Positions 23,962 to 34,847 of a stretch of 64,000 nucleotides of DNA are shown piece by piece (within the stretch, counting starts at the first letter, position 1; the number at the start of each line of letters is the position of its first letter). Source of the DNA: Eucommia ulmoides (Eukaryota > Streptophyta > Magnoliopsida > Garryales > Eucommiaceae); contig CM028329.1 in assembly GCA_016647705.1 (NCBI GenBank), forward strand, positions 15,463,910-15,527,909. The letters run 5' to 3'. Under the pieces are notes generated by a model that had not been told where the DNA came from, searched no databases, and was given only the letters and a program-made list of their open reading frames with translations. Position numbers and translations under genes: made by a program.

Positions 23962-24389
23962 ATTTATTTCACCATCTATAAGTATCTCGTTATCAAATTC
24001 TTCAGCTTCTCTTCTTGGTGGGGGTCGGCCACGATTTTTCCTTCTCGGTTGACCCCTACACTCATCTTAACGACTACTCTCTTCAGAGCCTGCGTTCTCT
24101 TTGCAGACGTAATGATCAAGTTACCCCATTTTTATGAGGGCCTCGAACTCTTCTCGGAGATGGAAATAATCGTCCGTTGAGTGACCTCGGTCACGGTAGA
24201 GCTCACAGTATTTGGAAATAGATTTTTCCATGGGGTTTTTTTTCGAGGGAGAAACTGGCGAGAAAATCATCTTCTGGCATTTTCAGTAAAAATAGTCTCT
24301 ATGGACGCGGTTAGGGGTCTTATTCCGGGGAGAATCCTTGGGGGTGGAGGATGTCTCTGATCCCTAAGAAAAGGTCCTAACTGCCCCTC

Positions 24390-25870
24390 AACTTGTAACC
24401 TTTGTGATCCATGTGCTCTATTTGATCCTTCATCTGCTTGGCCCTTTCTCTTCTAAGTCCCTTCCCATTCACATTTCATGGTCTCTCTAAAGTAGACTTT
24501 ATAAATCTAGTACCCCGAGCCAAGGCAATAGCTAGGTTCGGCGAGGGTCAGGAGCACAGGTTATAAGATAGTCTTCGATGCCTCAGCCTATCAATGAATA
24601 TGTTTAGAGCCACAACGTCCAGAATGCCACCGCAACTCAGACTTTCCCTATGGAATCTAGTAACTAAATCACCTAAGGTATCCATCACTTCTATGGAAGA
24701 GCGAGAAGGTGGGTCTCCGTTTTGGGCCTTCTTCGGGAACAGTCGAACTGGGCCAAGAAGAGTTGTTCCAGTTGAGTTAACGATGAGAAGCTGGAGCCAA
24801 TTCTCGAAACCAGGTGCTAGCCATTCTAGTGAGAGTGAGAGGAAATGACTTACACCTTACTGCCATAAAGGCCGTATGCATGTCCATGAATGCAATGAAA
24901 ACGAAGAGGTGATCAACGGGGTCAGTAGTTCCATCATATGGGGCTATTTGCGAATTGGGAAACTAGTACGGGACCACCTCAAGCATTATATCACTAAAAA
25001 AAATGGACCTTATACTTGAAAAGAGCCCAGCATCCCCCCAGGGCCCCGTATCTGTACAAGCGTTGCCTCTATCTCAGCAATACACCTTTCTAATGCAGCT
25101 TCTCCCCTGGGCAGTACTGTAATATGGCTAGCAGCCACTCTTGACCCCTGCCTTTCAATGGGAGGAGAATGGGAGTCAACCTCCCGAGCATGGCGAACTC
25201 TACAATCAGCACGGGTGACGTTGCTAAAGGTTCTTCCTGGCTGGTGATCACGACGATATTCTATCCAACGAGCCCGTGAGGGCAAAGATGCAAAGTTGAA
25301 AACGGTCGGTGGGGCCAGATTTTATTCCCTTACTGGTCGATCGCACGAATAAGGTTGTTCTCTTGAGACGTGCCCTTCAGAGTGGATGACACGATCCGAT
25401 CTTGGGTATTGATCCTCACCCCCCACGTGCCGGAGAATCAGTCCCTACTGATCTGAAGCTAGTGGCAGGTGGTGTTTCTTCCTTCCTGTATTCTGGAGAA
25501 CCAGTCCCCACTGATCCAGGGCCGATAACAGGCAAGAGAGAATGGTTTCAAGACAAGATGGAAATCGGAATAACTGATGTTCGAAGTTATAAAGTTTCAT
25601 CGTATCCACAGCTTCGGTAGCTGGTCCAACGTAGGGCCCTAGAGGTGGAGTCGACGGGCCTACCTTGTTGATGGAGAGTGCATTTTCTTCTTCTTCCGGG
25701 ATAGGATCTATAGTCCTCGCATCCGTCTTTGGGACTCTTTACATTTCTCTAGTCGGGTTGCTATCCACTGTGCTATTTGAGTTTCTTGGTCGCAAAGATT
25801 GACCAGACCTTGTAATCATCTAACCTCTAGCCAAGATGGGAGCAGATGATTGGATGAAGGCTTTTAGTAG
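24390..25870 (-). pseudogene. Tat gag region
   Basis: Between PBS and protease on the minus strand. The capsid part around 24,960-24,600 shows the 'TTDPVDHLFVF' and 'HTAFMAV' blocks and a following W-F-x-L block, as in Retrotrans_gag. The N-terminal part holds MPSRARWIEYRRDHQPGRT and a Glu/Ile-rich helix. It is broken. Confidence 0.6.
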
Positions 25871-25872
25871 CA

Positions 25873-25893
25873 TTTCCTACAGACAATGTCAAA
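25873..25893 (-). other. Decayed primer-binding site of the Tat element
   Basis: On the minus strand, just inside the 5' LTR, TTTGACATTGTCTGTAGGAA corresponds to TTTGGCGCCGTCTGTGGGAA with changes that look like CpG decay. Confidence 0.7.
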
Positions 25894-25894
25894 C

Positions 25895-26839
25895 TATTGA
25901 TGTTGGATTTTGGATAACTTTGACAGTATGGTCTGGTCAGCGCTGGTGGAGTTGGAGAGGTCTGAAATGGAGGTCTTTAATCACTAGAGCTTCTTATCCG
26001 CGGAGAGGTCCCTAGTCGAGAAGAGACGGGCCTGAATTGAAATGGACCCAAAAGCCTTATGGGCCGAGAAGAAAATAATTAAAACACCTTGAGACTCGAG
26101 AAAAAATTAATCGGAGCTTCAGATGGGGTAGTTACGAGATGAGAAGGACTTGGAAACCTGCACAAAGGACTTGCTGGGATAATCTCGGCGTATCCCCTCC
26201 GGCGTGAGAATCAGCGTATGGGGGGAAAATTTATAGAGAAGTTGTCAAAAAGAGCAAGCAAAATTCATCTACCTAGCCAATGAGAGGGTGCCAAGAAGCT
26301 TCTTACTTAGGCTATATTTGGGAATATTTAGAGATATTTAGGGAGATATTTTGGGGATATTTATGGATGTATTTGGAGATATTTCGAGGATATTTAGGGT
26401 TGGGGAAATGAACCAGCCCATAAACCGAGAAAGACACTATCTTGCTATAGCCTAGATGAGGAGTTTAATTCTTGCCCTTCCCGGATAGCTGGAGACGGGA
26501 AGAGGGGTTATATGGAGCTTTCTACCCTGTCTTTCTCGGGTAGCTGAAGACGCGAATGGGGGCTTTGATCGAGGAGCTTTGTGGAGTAGATCCCCAAGAT
26601 AGGCGATGCCGTTGTGGAAAATATTGAGATGATGAAGGATTCCCTATCCCAGTGGTGGCTTGCCGGCTCTTCCTGGAGTGTATTGAGACCTTTGAGATGG
26701 ATGACATGGATGGAGATGTCCCTCTACTTCATGTAATATTCACACTTAATCTTTGGTATGACTTGATCTTCGTGGGGAGTTGTGGACGCGTGGCGGTCTT
26801 CAATTGGTTGCATTGGGATGACCATTTTTACACTCAGCA
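25895..26839 (-). repeat. 5' LTR of the Tat element
   Basis: About 945 bp, with the same order of blocks as 9,420-10,469. The outer end CTCAGCA is followed by TAATT at 26,840-26,844. Confidence 0.9.
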
Positions 26840-26844
26840 TAATT

Positions 26845-27765
26845 AATAATTTTATCCACTGAAAAATATTAACCAATTGCTAGTAATATTTATTAGTCAA
26901 CGAAACACTAAAAATACAAAAATATCATTTTAATAAAGATCGTAATTAATTTCAAGTTGAATTCTTCATAAATAATTATATCTATTTATAAATTTGTAAA
27001 TCTACGATACACACACACACACACTTATATCTAACTAAATATGCATATATAGACATACTTTTTTCTTTTTCTTTTATAACCTGTACTTTTCCTCACAATA
27101 GCAAAGAAACTATCAGACGATCAACTTCTGTACATATATATATGGAGGAAACGAGGCTAGCTCAATGTGATCTTATCCAAAATTTTCTTTTCCTAATTTT
27201 ACATGACCATCACGTGTATCATGACACATCCAACCTAGACTAGATTTTTTTTTTCCGGTTATAATCCTAATCCATAGGTTATCAAGTGAAAATTACATAT
27301 AACCCCCTTTGAATTTTTAAAATACCATTTAAACCTAAAATTAACATTTTAAAATAGCAATTGATCCCCCTGTATTTTTAAAAGTCAAATTAAATTAACT
27401 TATTAACCCTCTCCAATTTTAAAATTAATTTTTTTTAAATATCATAATGACCCCTAAATTTTTTTAAAATAGAACTTATTATTTTCTAAATGTTCTAAAA
27501 TGCAAGTAGAAATATTTACATGCAAAATAAGGTCTTACAGAGAGACACAGAGGATAGAGAGAGAGAGAGAACGACGAAGAGAGACCAACATAGACAGTGG
27601 GTTTCCATGATTTCAATCAACGTCTTCCTTCAATGAAGCTACACTTTTCACTGCGAAGAATCGAAAGTGAAGGGTAGATGGGTTTTCCACCTAGTGTCTG
27701 CATAGATCTCTATCTCCATTTTCATCCTAGGCTTTCATCTTTCTTTATTTATCTTTCTTTCTTTC

Positions 27766-27798
<33 letters not shown>

Positions 27799-28037
27799 CA
27801 TTATTACCTTCTTAGGTTCATTTTCTTCTCCGGGATCCACTTAAAATTTTGATTTCCTTGGAAATTAATAAACGATATAAGAATCCATGCTCTATTTCTT
27901 CATCATTCATTTTCTTCTCCCTCTTTCGTTCTCTGTTTACCTAGGTTGGTTACAAGGTTTCGATGCCTACCAATTATGTTTCACAATTTGCTTCTTTCAA
28001 ATTTGGATACTTGAGATTCTCTTTTTCTCTCTCTCTA

Positions 28038-28081
<44 letters not shown>

Positions 28082-28153
28082 ATGGCCTTTCTAGAATTAC
28101 TATTCCTCAGGATCGTCCTGAAATGTATTTTTTTGTTCACATTATAAAACTGG
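26845..28153. other. AT-rich DNA without a recognised gene
   Basis: Up to about 27,228 it appears to continue the LTR-like relic interrupted by the Tat element. Around 27,295-27,480 runs of C alternate with AT-rich DNA about every 50 bases (for example ATAACCCCCTTT and TGATCCCCCTG). A GAGAGAGAGAGA run lies near 27,558, TA runs at about 27,773-27,799, and a GT run followed by a TA run at about 28,038-28,081. No coding evidence. Confidence 0.5.
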
Positions 28154-28750
28154 TCGATGTGAATTTCACCAAGAATTAGTGAGACTCGAAATTAATTTAT
28201 AGTTTCTTCGCTAGGATCAATCTAAATTTAGATTTATAAGCAATAAAGGAAGAACACAAAAATACAGAATTTTGATAGTTTATATTGACTCAATGTTTAT
28301 AAATGAAACGCAAACCAAAGATATAAAAAGAACAAACCTCGACCCAATGATTATAAGTAAATCACGAACCAAATGTCTAGAGTTTGAACTCCATAAGAAA
28401 TTATTGATAAGTTCAAGAAAAGTTCGTTGAAGAACTTAAGAGAAAATTCTCACAATTGTATTAATAAAAAAGTAATGTATTTTTTTCTCATGGACACACC
28501 CTCTTTAAATAGGTAGCCAAGAGAGTACAAGAAAACCTAGTCTAGCAAGAAAAAGGAAAACTAGTCTAACAAGGAAAGAAAACAAAATAAAAGGAAACTT
28601 CTTATCTTGTCTTTCGCTCCTAGTCTAACAAGGAAAAGACTCTTAGTCTAAAAAGAAAAAGTCTAATTGGCAATCATACCTTACAAATCATGCCTAAGCC
28701 CATTTAGGCTGAAAAGATTAATAATAAATAGGCTGAAAATTCCTGGGTCT
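28154..28750 (-). repeat. 3' LTR of the chromovirus-like relic
   Basis: Contains repeated AGTCTAACAAGGAAA blocks and a CTCTTTAAATAGG box (28,500-28,512, TATA-like on either strand). The right boundary is approximate. A 20-bp block starting CATGCCTAAGCCC occurs twice, near 28,689 and 28,750, around the presumed start. Confidence 0.55.
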
Positions 28751-28755
28751 CATGC

Positions 28756-29334
28756 CTAAGCCCATTTAGGATCAAGCCTAAGCCCATCGCTTGTCTTGAT
28801 GAGATGGATTAGGCCTTGATTGTCCTTTGGGCCTAATTTGGGCTTCACCATTTTAGACTCAACCCAAATCTCTTGAATTAGTCCATTGAGTGCTTCTTTG
28901 ATCTTTTGGGATCTTGCCCTAATAATAAGCTCAACTAGAACATGCAGTGGATCCTTTGATGGTGCTTGTTGGTTCTCATCATCCCTCACCTCTCTAAATG
29001 GATTCGACCTCGAATCTTCACCTATATCAAAAGGAGAAAGATCATAAACATTAAATGTAGCACTAATATTATACTCACCTGGAAGATCCAACTTGTACGT
29101 GTTATTATTGATCCTCTCAAGGACTTAAAATAGGCTATCCCTTCTAGGATGTAGTTTGGACCACCTATGGGCTGGAAATCGTTCTTTTCTCATATGCACC
29201 CAAACCCAATCACCCGATTCAAAGATGACTCGTTTACTGCCCTCATTGACTTTGGTTGTATATTGTTCATTTTTCTTCTCTATATGTTGCTGAACACTTT
29301 CATTGAGTTTCTTCACCATTTTATGTCCATCCAA
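28756..29334 (-). pseudogene. Chromovirus integrase C-terminal region
   Basis: Blocks SVQQHIEKKNEQYTTKVNEG, DWVWVHMRKERFPAHRWSKL, then LPGEYNISATFNVYDLSPF and a tail with IRARSQKIKEALNGLIQEIW. These are the post-core integrase and C-terminal tail of a common plant Gypsy type. It is broken. Confidence 0.75.
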
Positions 29335-29399
29335 ACTAGCCCTCTCATTAATTTTTTGTAATTGATTATATAAGAGAAGATTTCAATGAATTCCATTCA

Positions 29400-29840
29400 C
29401 TTAGCATACCTTCTATTTAACTTACCTTGTCACTTTAAGTGCTTCAAGGACTCATGGTCGGTATGCATGAAAAACTCTCTTGGCCACAGGTAATATTGCC
29501 AAGTTTCCAATGCTCTCATCAACGCAAAGAGCCCCTTGTCATATGTCGGGTTATTCAACACTGCCCCATTTAGCTTTTTTCTAAAGTACGCTATTGGTCA
29601 TTTTTCTTGCATCAAGATAGCTTCAATACCTATTCCTGAGGCATCACACTTAATTTCAAAAGTTTTAGAAAAATCAGGTAATGCTAATAAGGAAGCACCA
29701 CACAACCTCTCTTTAATCTCATTAAATGCACGTTCTTGCTCAATACCCCATTTAAAATCTACTGATTTTTTAACAATTTTGGTAAGTGATGTGGCTAGTG
29801 TATTGAAATCTTTAACAAATCGCTGACAAAAACTAAACAA
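29400..29840 (-). pseudogene. Chromovirus RNase H region
   Basis: The segment FSFCQRFVKDFNTLATSLTK and VDFKWGIEQERAFNEIKERL leads into DFSKTFEIKCDASGIGIEAI, the RNase H start with its catalytic aspartate. Downstream is a block with [10 protein letters not shown]. It is broken. Confidence 0.8.
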
Positions 29841-30206
29841 ACCATGAAAATTTCTTACCTCCGTGATTAACTTAGGTGTGGGCTATTTCTTGATAGCCTT
29901 CACTTTTTCCTCATCTACTGCAATCCCTTTCGACCTAACAACATAGCCAAGAAACACAACTTTGTCCAAGCAAAAAGAATATTTCTTTAAATTTGCATAT
30001 AGTTTTTCTTTTCTCAGAATATCAAACACACAATGCAAATGATCAATATGCTTATCTAAGCTCTTACTATATACCAAAATATCATCAACATAGACCACAA
30101 CAAACTTTCCATAAATGCACGCATTCCATGATTCATTAACCTCATGAATGTATTTGGTGTATTAGCTAGCCTAAAAGGTATTACCAACCACTCATATAAT
30201 CCATAT

Positions 30207-30216
30207 TTAGTTTTAA
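30207..30216. repeat. Target-site duplication TTAGTTTTAA, left copy
   Basis: Ten bases repeated exactly at 31,855-31,864 on the other side of the Mutator-type element. Confidence 0.9.
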
Positions 30217-30760
30217 GGGAGAATTCCCCCTACATCCCCTCAACTATTGACCGTGACCACGGGCATCTTCTCAACTTTTAAAACTACATAACCCTTGAAA
30301 TATTTTGTCAAAGGACACTGAGACCCCCTGTTCATTTTTCATTTCAAAAATACCCTCTGAAAGTCAAAATTCTAATTGTTGACAAAGTTGACCAAATAAA
30401 ATGACAATATTATCCTTGGATTAAATGTAATGGTTTAAAATAAAACTTTATAAAACTTTTAGGGTATATAGTGTAATTAGAGCCTAAAGCTTTTGATCTT
30501 CATGTTTCATCCATGTTTATAGGCTCAAGCACCAAACCTCCACCACCACCACATCCTCCCCAAATCCCCCACCAAATGCCGCCACACCGACAGTGAACAC
30601 TACCACTACATTTACTGCTTCTCTCTCTTTGCTTATTGGTTTTTCCATTCAATCTCTTGTAATCTGATCTGGATTTCATAGTTGCAAGTGCTGAAGAAGG
30701 ATAAGGCTTCCCCACCATCTTCCAAGCCGGCCAAATCCGGCAATGGCAAGCAAAAGAAAA

Positions 30761-30809
<49 letters not shown>

Positions 30810-31854
30810 ATTTACGTGATTTGATATATGCTTATAGGTATGTAATGTGGTTTATTATAATTGCAGAAGTGGAGCAAGGGAAAGCAAAAGAAGGAGGTCA
30901 ATCTCTCTCTCTAGAAATTGAAACTGGATTTATCTCTCGAGAAACAGCAATTAAACCACGAAATCAAATGGGTCGGATGAATTAACTCCAAAAAAATCGA
31001 TGTCAGACCCAATCAAATAGAAGCAACACAAAAAAAAATAAAAAATCGAAATCGGTGTCGTTTCATCTATAGATGAATGGCAAGACGAACTACTTTTTCT
31101 CCTCATTCAACAAAATTTTAAAAAGAGAGAAACAAACCCTATTCGAAGAACAATTCGAGAGAAAAAAAAAAACCCTAGAAAATAGAAAGACAATCCAATT
31201 GGGTTCAAGAGGTTTCTGAGATGGAGCGATGTTGACTGAAGCTACCGATTGCAATTACCAGAATCCAATTGTCAGAGTGATCTTCTTCTTCAATAGTTTG
31301 AAAAAGCTCAAGCTGTCAAGCTCACAAGACAATTCCTTCGTTTGCAATAGATTCAAATCCGATCCCCTATTTTTTGAACCCCGGCTTCTTCTATCGTAGA
31401 GCTCTAACCCCTGTATATGGGTTTAGATCTGGATATGGGTTTCGGGGTTAGCGGCGGTGACGACGGTTGGATTTAGGTTGATCCACTGCTGTTGTTGTTG
31501 CTTCCATTGTTGTTTAGGGACTTTGCAAGAGATGAGTTTTCCCTCTCTAGAGCTATTGAACAGATTTTGATAGATGAGGATGGATGGTTAGAGAGAGAGA
31601 TGATGAGAAAGGGTTGGATGAATAATGAGAGAGAAAAAAAAAAGTACAAAATGAAGAAGAAAAATTGAGAAAGGGTAATTTGGTCATTCACTGATTTTAT
31701 TATTTTATTATTTTTTGTGTTAGGGTTGGTAATGGAAAAATGGGCAATTCATTAAAAATAGCTTCGGTAGGGGGATCGTCGTGGTAATTTTGAAAGTCAG
31801 GGGGGTGTATGTGAAATTTTACTATAATTGAGGGGGTGTAAGTGGAATTATCCC
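30217..31854. mobile_element. Non-autonomous Mutator-like element (MULE), 1,638 bp
   Basis: Ends are inverted repeats: the left starts GGGAGAATTCCCCCTACAT, the right reads inward as GGGATAATTCCACTTACAC, and both continue CCCCTCAA. An exact 10-bp duplication, TTAGTTTTAA, flanks it. A 9-11 bp duplication with such ends points to the Mutator superfamily. Inside there is no transposase: subterminal C-runs, a proline/glycine-coding GC-rich stretch (about 30,535-30,600), a (CT)23 run (30,763-30,808) and a stretch at about 31,080-31,480 with the look of plant gene leader or exon DNA. It sits in the RT region of the chromovirus relic. It might be a Pack-MULE carrying host fragments. Confidence 0.85.
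30763..30808. repeat. (CT)23 microsatellite
   Basis: A pure CT run inside the Mutator-like element, of the kind common in plant 5' leaders. Confidence 0.95.
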
Positions 31855-32179
31855 TTAGTTTTAAAGGCAATTTTACATTCATCACTCTCTTTCATCCTAA
31901 TTTGATGATACCTACTTTTCAAATAATTTTTTGTGAAAATACATGACCCATGAAACTTATCTAATATATCATCTAGCCTTGGAATAAAATGTCGATACTT
32001 TACTGTAATGTTGTTAATAACTCGGCAATCAACACACATACGCCAAGTTCCATCCTTCTTAGGCACAAGTAATACTGGTACCGCGCACGGACTCCTCCAC
32101 AAGTGGTAACATCTGGTCATCATCACTCTCGCTTTCAGTTTCCACCTCTCAATTAACACGAGCTATCATGGTCCTCTTA

Positions 32180-33206
32180 TTTAGGCATTGTAAAGCTATG
32201 TAACGTACTCCCAAACAACGAAAACATTTAATATCATGGTTACGCATTTGGTTTTCGATTTTACCTTTGTTGGCATTGAGCACATCATCTCTCCTTTTTG
32301 GTTTTTCGATTTTGGACTTTGAAACAGCTCTTTCGTCTTTCCTCCTATTCGACCTCTATGAAGTAGAGGAGCTCGAATTTTGAAATAACCAAGTTTCTTT
32401 CTTTTTTAAGTTGTTGTTTCACATTTATAGCCATGTGAACCATGCCCTCGAACTCCACGCAATGTTGCAACTCCACCAAGTTGGTAATTTCCTAATTCAG
32501 TCCATTCAAGAGCCTTGCCATTGTAGCTTCTCTATCTTTCTCGACATTAGCCCAAATCATGGTAATATCCATCTCCTTACAGTAATCATCCACGCTCCGA
32601 TAGCCTTGTGTAAGGTTTTGTAATTTCTTATATAAGTCCCTATAGTAGTGACTAGAAACAAATCGCCTCCTCATGATGGCCTTCATTTCCGCCCACGTCT
32701 CGATAGGCCTCTCATGGTTTTTCCTCTTATTTATCACAAGTTGATCCTACCATTTTATAGCATAGTCAATACACTCAATTACAGAGAGTTTTACCGTTTT
32801 CTTCTCAGTTGTGGCACTCAAAGATCAACTCCACCTTCTTCTCCTACTCCAAAAATGCTTCAGGGTCGTTTTTCCCTTGAAATGATGATATCTTCACCTT
32901 GATGTTTCCCAAGTTATTATCAATCTGCTCCCTGTACCTGTCTCCTCTATTCCCATATCCACGCCCAAACCTGCCCAAGCTCGCATTGGAGATACGATCA
33001 TCTTTATCTCGGTCATCCCAATCATCATCTTCATATTTATACCGAGACAGATTCTTCTCTCTTTGTTTCACATTAGGAGCTTTAGGTGGTTTCCCCTTTT
33101 GTGAACTAGACTCGACTTTATCTAGTCACTCATGCATTTCATCAAACCGAGATTTCAACCATTCGAACTTTTGCTCCAAGGCTTTGTAGAAAAGTTTGAC
33201 GTCCAT
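32180..33206 (-). pseudogene. Chromovirus gag region with zinc knuckle
   Basis: Starts near 33,206 (MDVKLFYKALEQKFEW). Then come an acidic/arginine-rich stretch (YEDDDWDDRDKDDRIS), VKISSFQGKNDPEAFLEW, a capsid block with ETWAEMKAIMRRRFVSSHYY and SVDDYCKEMDITMIWANVEK, and a knuckle remnant CFRCLGVRYIALQC near 32,200. The order is that of a chromovirus gag. It is broken. Confidence 0.78.
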
Positions 33207-33810
33207 CTTTTTAGGTGCTTCATTGGACAAGCATTTGTTTGTTCCTAGAGACATGTTTAATAACATACAAAACAAAGTTAGCGAATCTCACAAGCACTCC
33301 CTCACGTGTTTGCCCTCAAATTATGTCACTTCGCTCATGTATCACTGTTAATTGGCTTTCTCTTCTCGATATTGGTCTCACACTCTCTTGTCTTTTTCCA
33401 CTTGTAACTTCCTCTTTTAGTTCTTTATTGAACTTAACCAATCTCAACCAAGTTTTCTTACAACAATCCAAACTCAAGAATACCTTCACTAAGTATGAGA
33501 TTTAGAAAAGAACAAACAAAGTGAACAAGACGAACAAAAGGACAAGCTATGGAATGCAGCAAGAATAAGATAGATCTCAATTTTTTTGGGGGGAGAGGGG
33601 GCTACTGGTTTTTTTTTCAAAAAAAAAAAAAAAACAACTATAATGAGATCTAAAAACGAAATCTGATCGGAGTTGAAGATGCACTTCAACCAAGAAATAA
33701 TAAACGTAGAAAGGAATACAAATAGATATCGAACAATGAAAAAATATGGATAGATAAAATCTAATTTTAGAATCTTGCTCTGATTACCAAATGATGCGAA
33801 TCTCACCTAC

Positions 33811-34847
33811 TCCCACCCTTCAAAAAGGAATGTAGGAGAGAAAAAAAACTCATCTCTCTCTCTCTATATATATATATGCAACTATTTTTGAGATACCAAT
33901 GAACCTTCCTGACTCTCACTTATCTGGTTTCAAGTTTGGTTCGTTTTTATTTTGCACTTTCAAATATCAAAGTAGCTTTGCATGCTTCAAGGGAACAATA
34001 AAGGGGCAAGTAACTCCACTGGCAGAGAAAATGTGAGAGTGATACCTTAAAAAGTTGATTTCGAGATTAATTCATATTTTACACATTGTCATATGATAAA
34101 TTGTTGACTCAAAATAATTTTTAGTACATAATACTTTAATTTTTTTGCCTTCCAGACATTTGTATTTGGCAGTCGCTTATGAATTCTATTATCAACGCGA
34201 TCGAAAATTTGGCTACCATTTACGACCTATCAATGTATGAAATGACGCAATTTGATTTGCACCCAAAAGAAAGGCCAAAAATCGAATTTCAATAATCATT
34301 TGAATAACTGATTGAAATGCAATGGAAGGCAATAATGCAATTTCTTGAGAAATTAATGTACTCTTTCATTATTTGAATTAGTGACAATTTGTGCAACAAG
34401 TGGAACATGATTTTATACACGCTTGCATCTTTCATTTTGTTCACTTCCAAAGTTGCATTCTCAAACGATATTCTTCAGTGTCCAAACTTCTCCTCTCATA
34501 TATTATTTGTAGGCCCATTTTTCATATGAGGAAGCAGCCAAATCGACGTACGTATTCGAACCACAGTTTGCATGCGTGAAAAGTGCATTACAATTCTCCT
34601 TCTGACACCCTTATTAAATACCCTTTCTGATATTTTGTCCATTGGTTTATTCCTCAATTCTTACTTGTTATCTTCATTGCATTCATTCGTCATTATTATT
34701 TTTACTACCTACATAATATAAGATTTTATTTTATTTTGTATTCTCATATTTAGTGGCTTTGGTTATTGCAGAAAGAGAGATTTCTTGTTATTCCATAAAT
34801 CTTCATAAAGCAACTGACGAAAAAGACTACGAATTTGCTATTACATA
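33811..34847. other. No recognised gene
   Basis: Contains CT and TA runs near 33,855-33,878 and otherwise AT-rich DNA. The 5' LTR of the chromovirus relic seems to be lost here. Nothing else recognised. Confidence 0.5.

Larger units (their letters stand above)
9420..26839 (-). mobile_element. Tat-lineage Ty3/Gypsy retrotransposon with antisense accessory ORF
   Basis: Two LTRs in the same orientation (25,895-26,839 as 5' LTR, 9,420-10,469 as 3' LTR) bound the element. The outer ends are TGCTGATG and CTCAGCA and both flanks carry TAATT (9,415-9,419 and 26,840-26,844). On the minus strand come gag, protease, RT, RNase H and integrase, then a spacer and an accessory frame on the opposite strand before the 3' LTR. 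The PBS next to the 5' LTR is a decayed GGCGCCGTCTGTGGGAA type, typical of Tat/RIRE2/Retand elements. The LTRs agree at roughly five bases in six by eye, mostly differing by transitions, so it is several million years old. It is broken many times over and is split by the 16,017-20,902 element. Confidence 0.88.
29883..32159 (-). pseudogene. Chromovirus reverse transcriptase region, split by an insertion
   Basis: The N-terminal half (31,865-32,159) has [20 protein letters not shown] and [16 protein letters not shown]. The C-terminal half (29,883-30,206) has MVYVDDILVYSKSLDKHIDH with the YVDD active site and FLGYVVRSKGI. Between them sits the Mutator-type element at 30,217-31,854. It is broken. 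Confidence 0.85.
28154..33810 (-). mobile_element. Chromovirus-like Ty3/Gypsy relic
   Basis: Minus strand, right to left: the end of a 5' LTR ending ATTCGCATCA (33,792), a PBS-like TGGTAATCAGAGC, gag from about 33,206, a zinc knuckle, RT, RNase H, the integrase C-terminal part, and a 3' LTR of about 600 bp (28,154-28,750) whose end ATTCACATCG matches the 5' LTR end. The gag wording (VKISSFQGKNDPEAFLEW) and integrase tail (GDWVWVHMRKERFPAHRWSK) suit chromoviruses of CRM or Reina type; which one was not resolved. Much of the integrase core is not seen. It is broken in several places and split by a Mutator-type element. Confidence 0.78.

Noticed and set aside
8218-27228. A complete LTR pair or solo LTR with duplication around the Tat element
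   Set aside because: TGTGTCA/TGACACA-like ends exist, but the flanks do not match, so only a low-confidence relic is reported.
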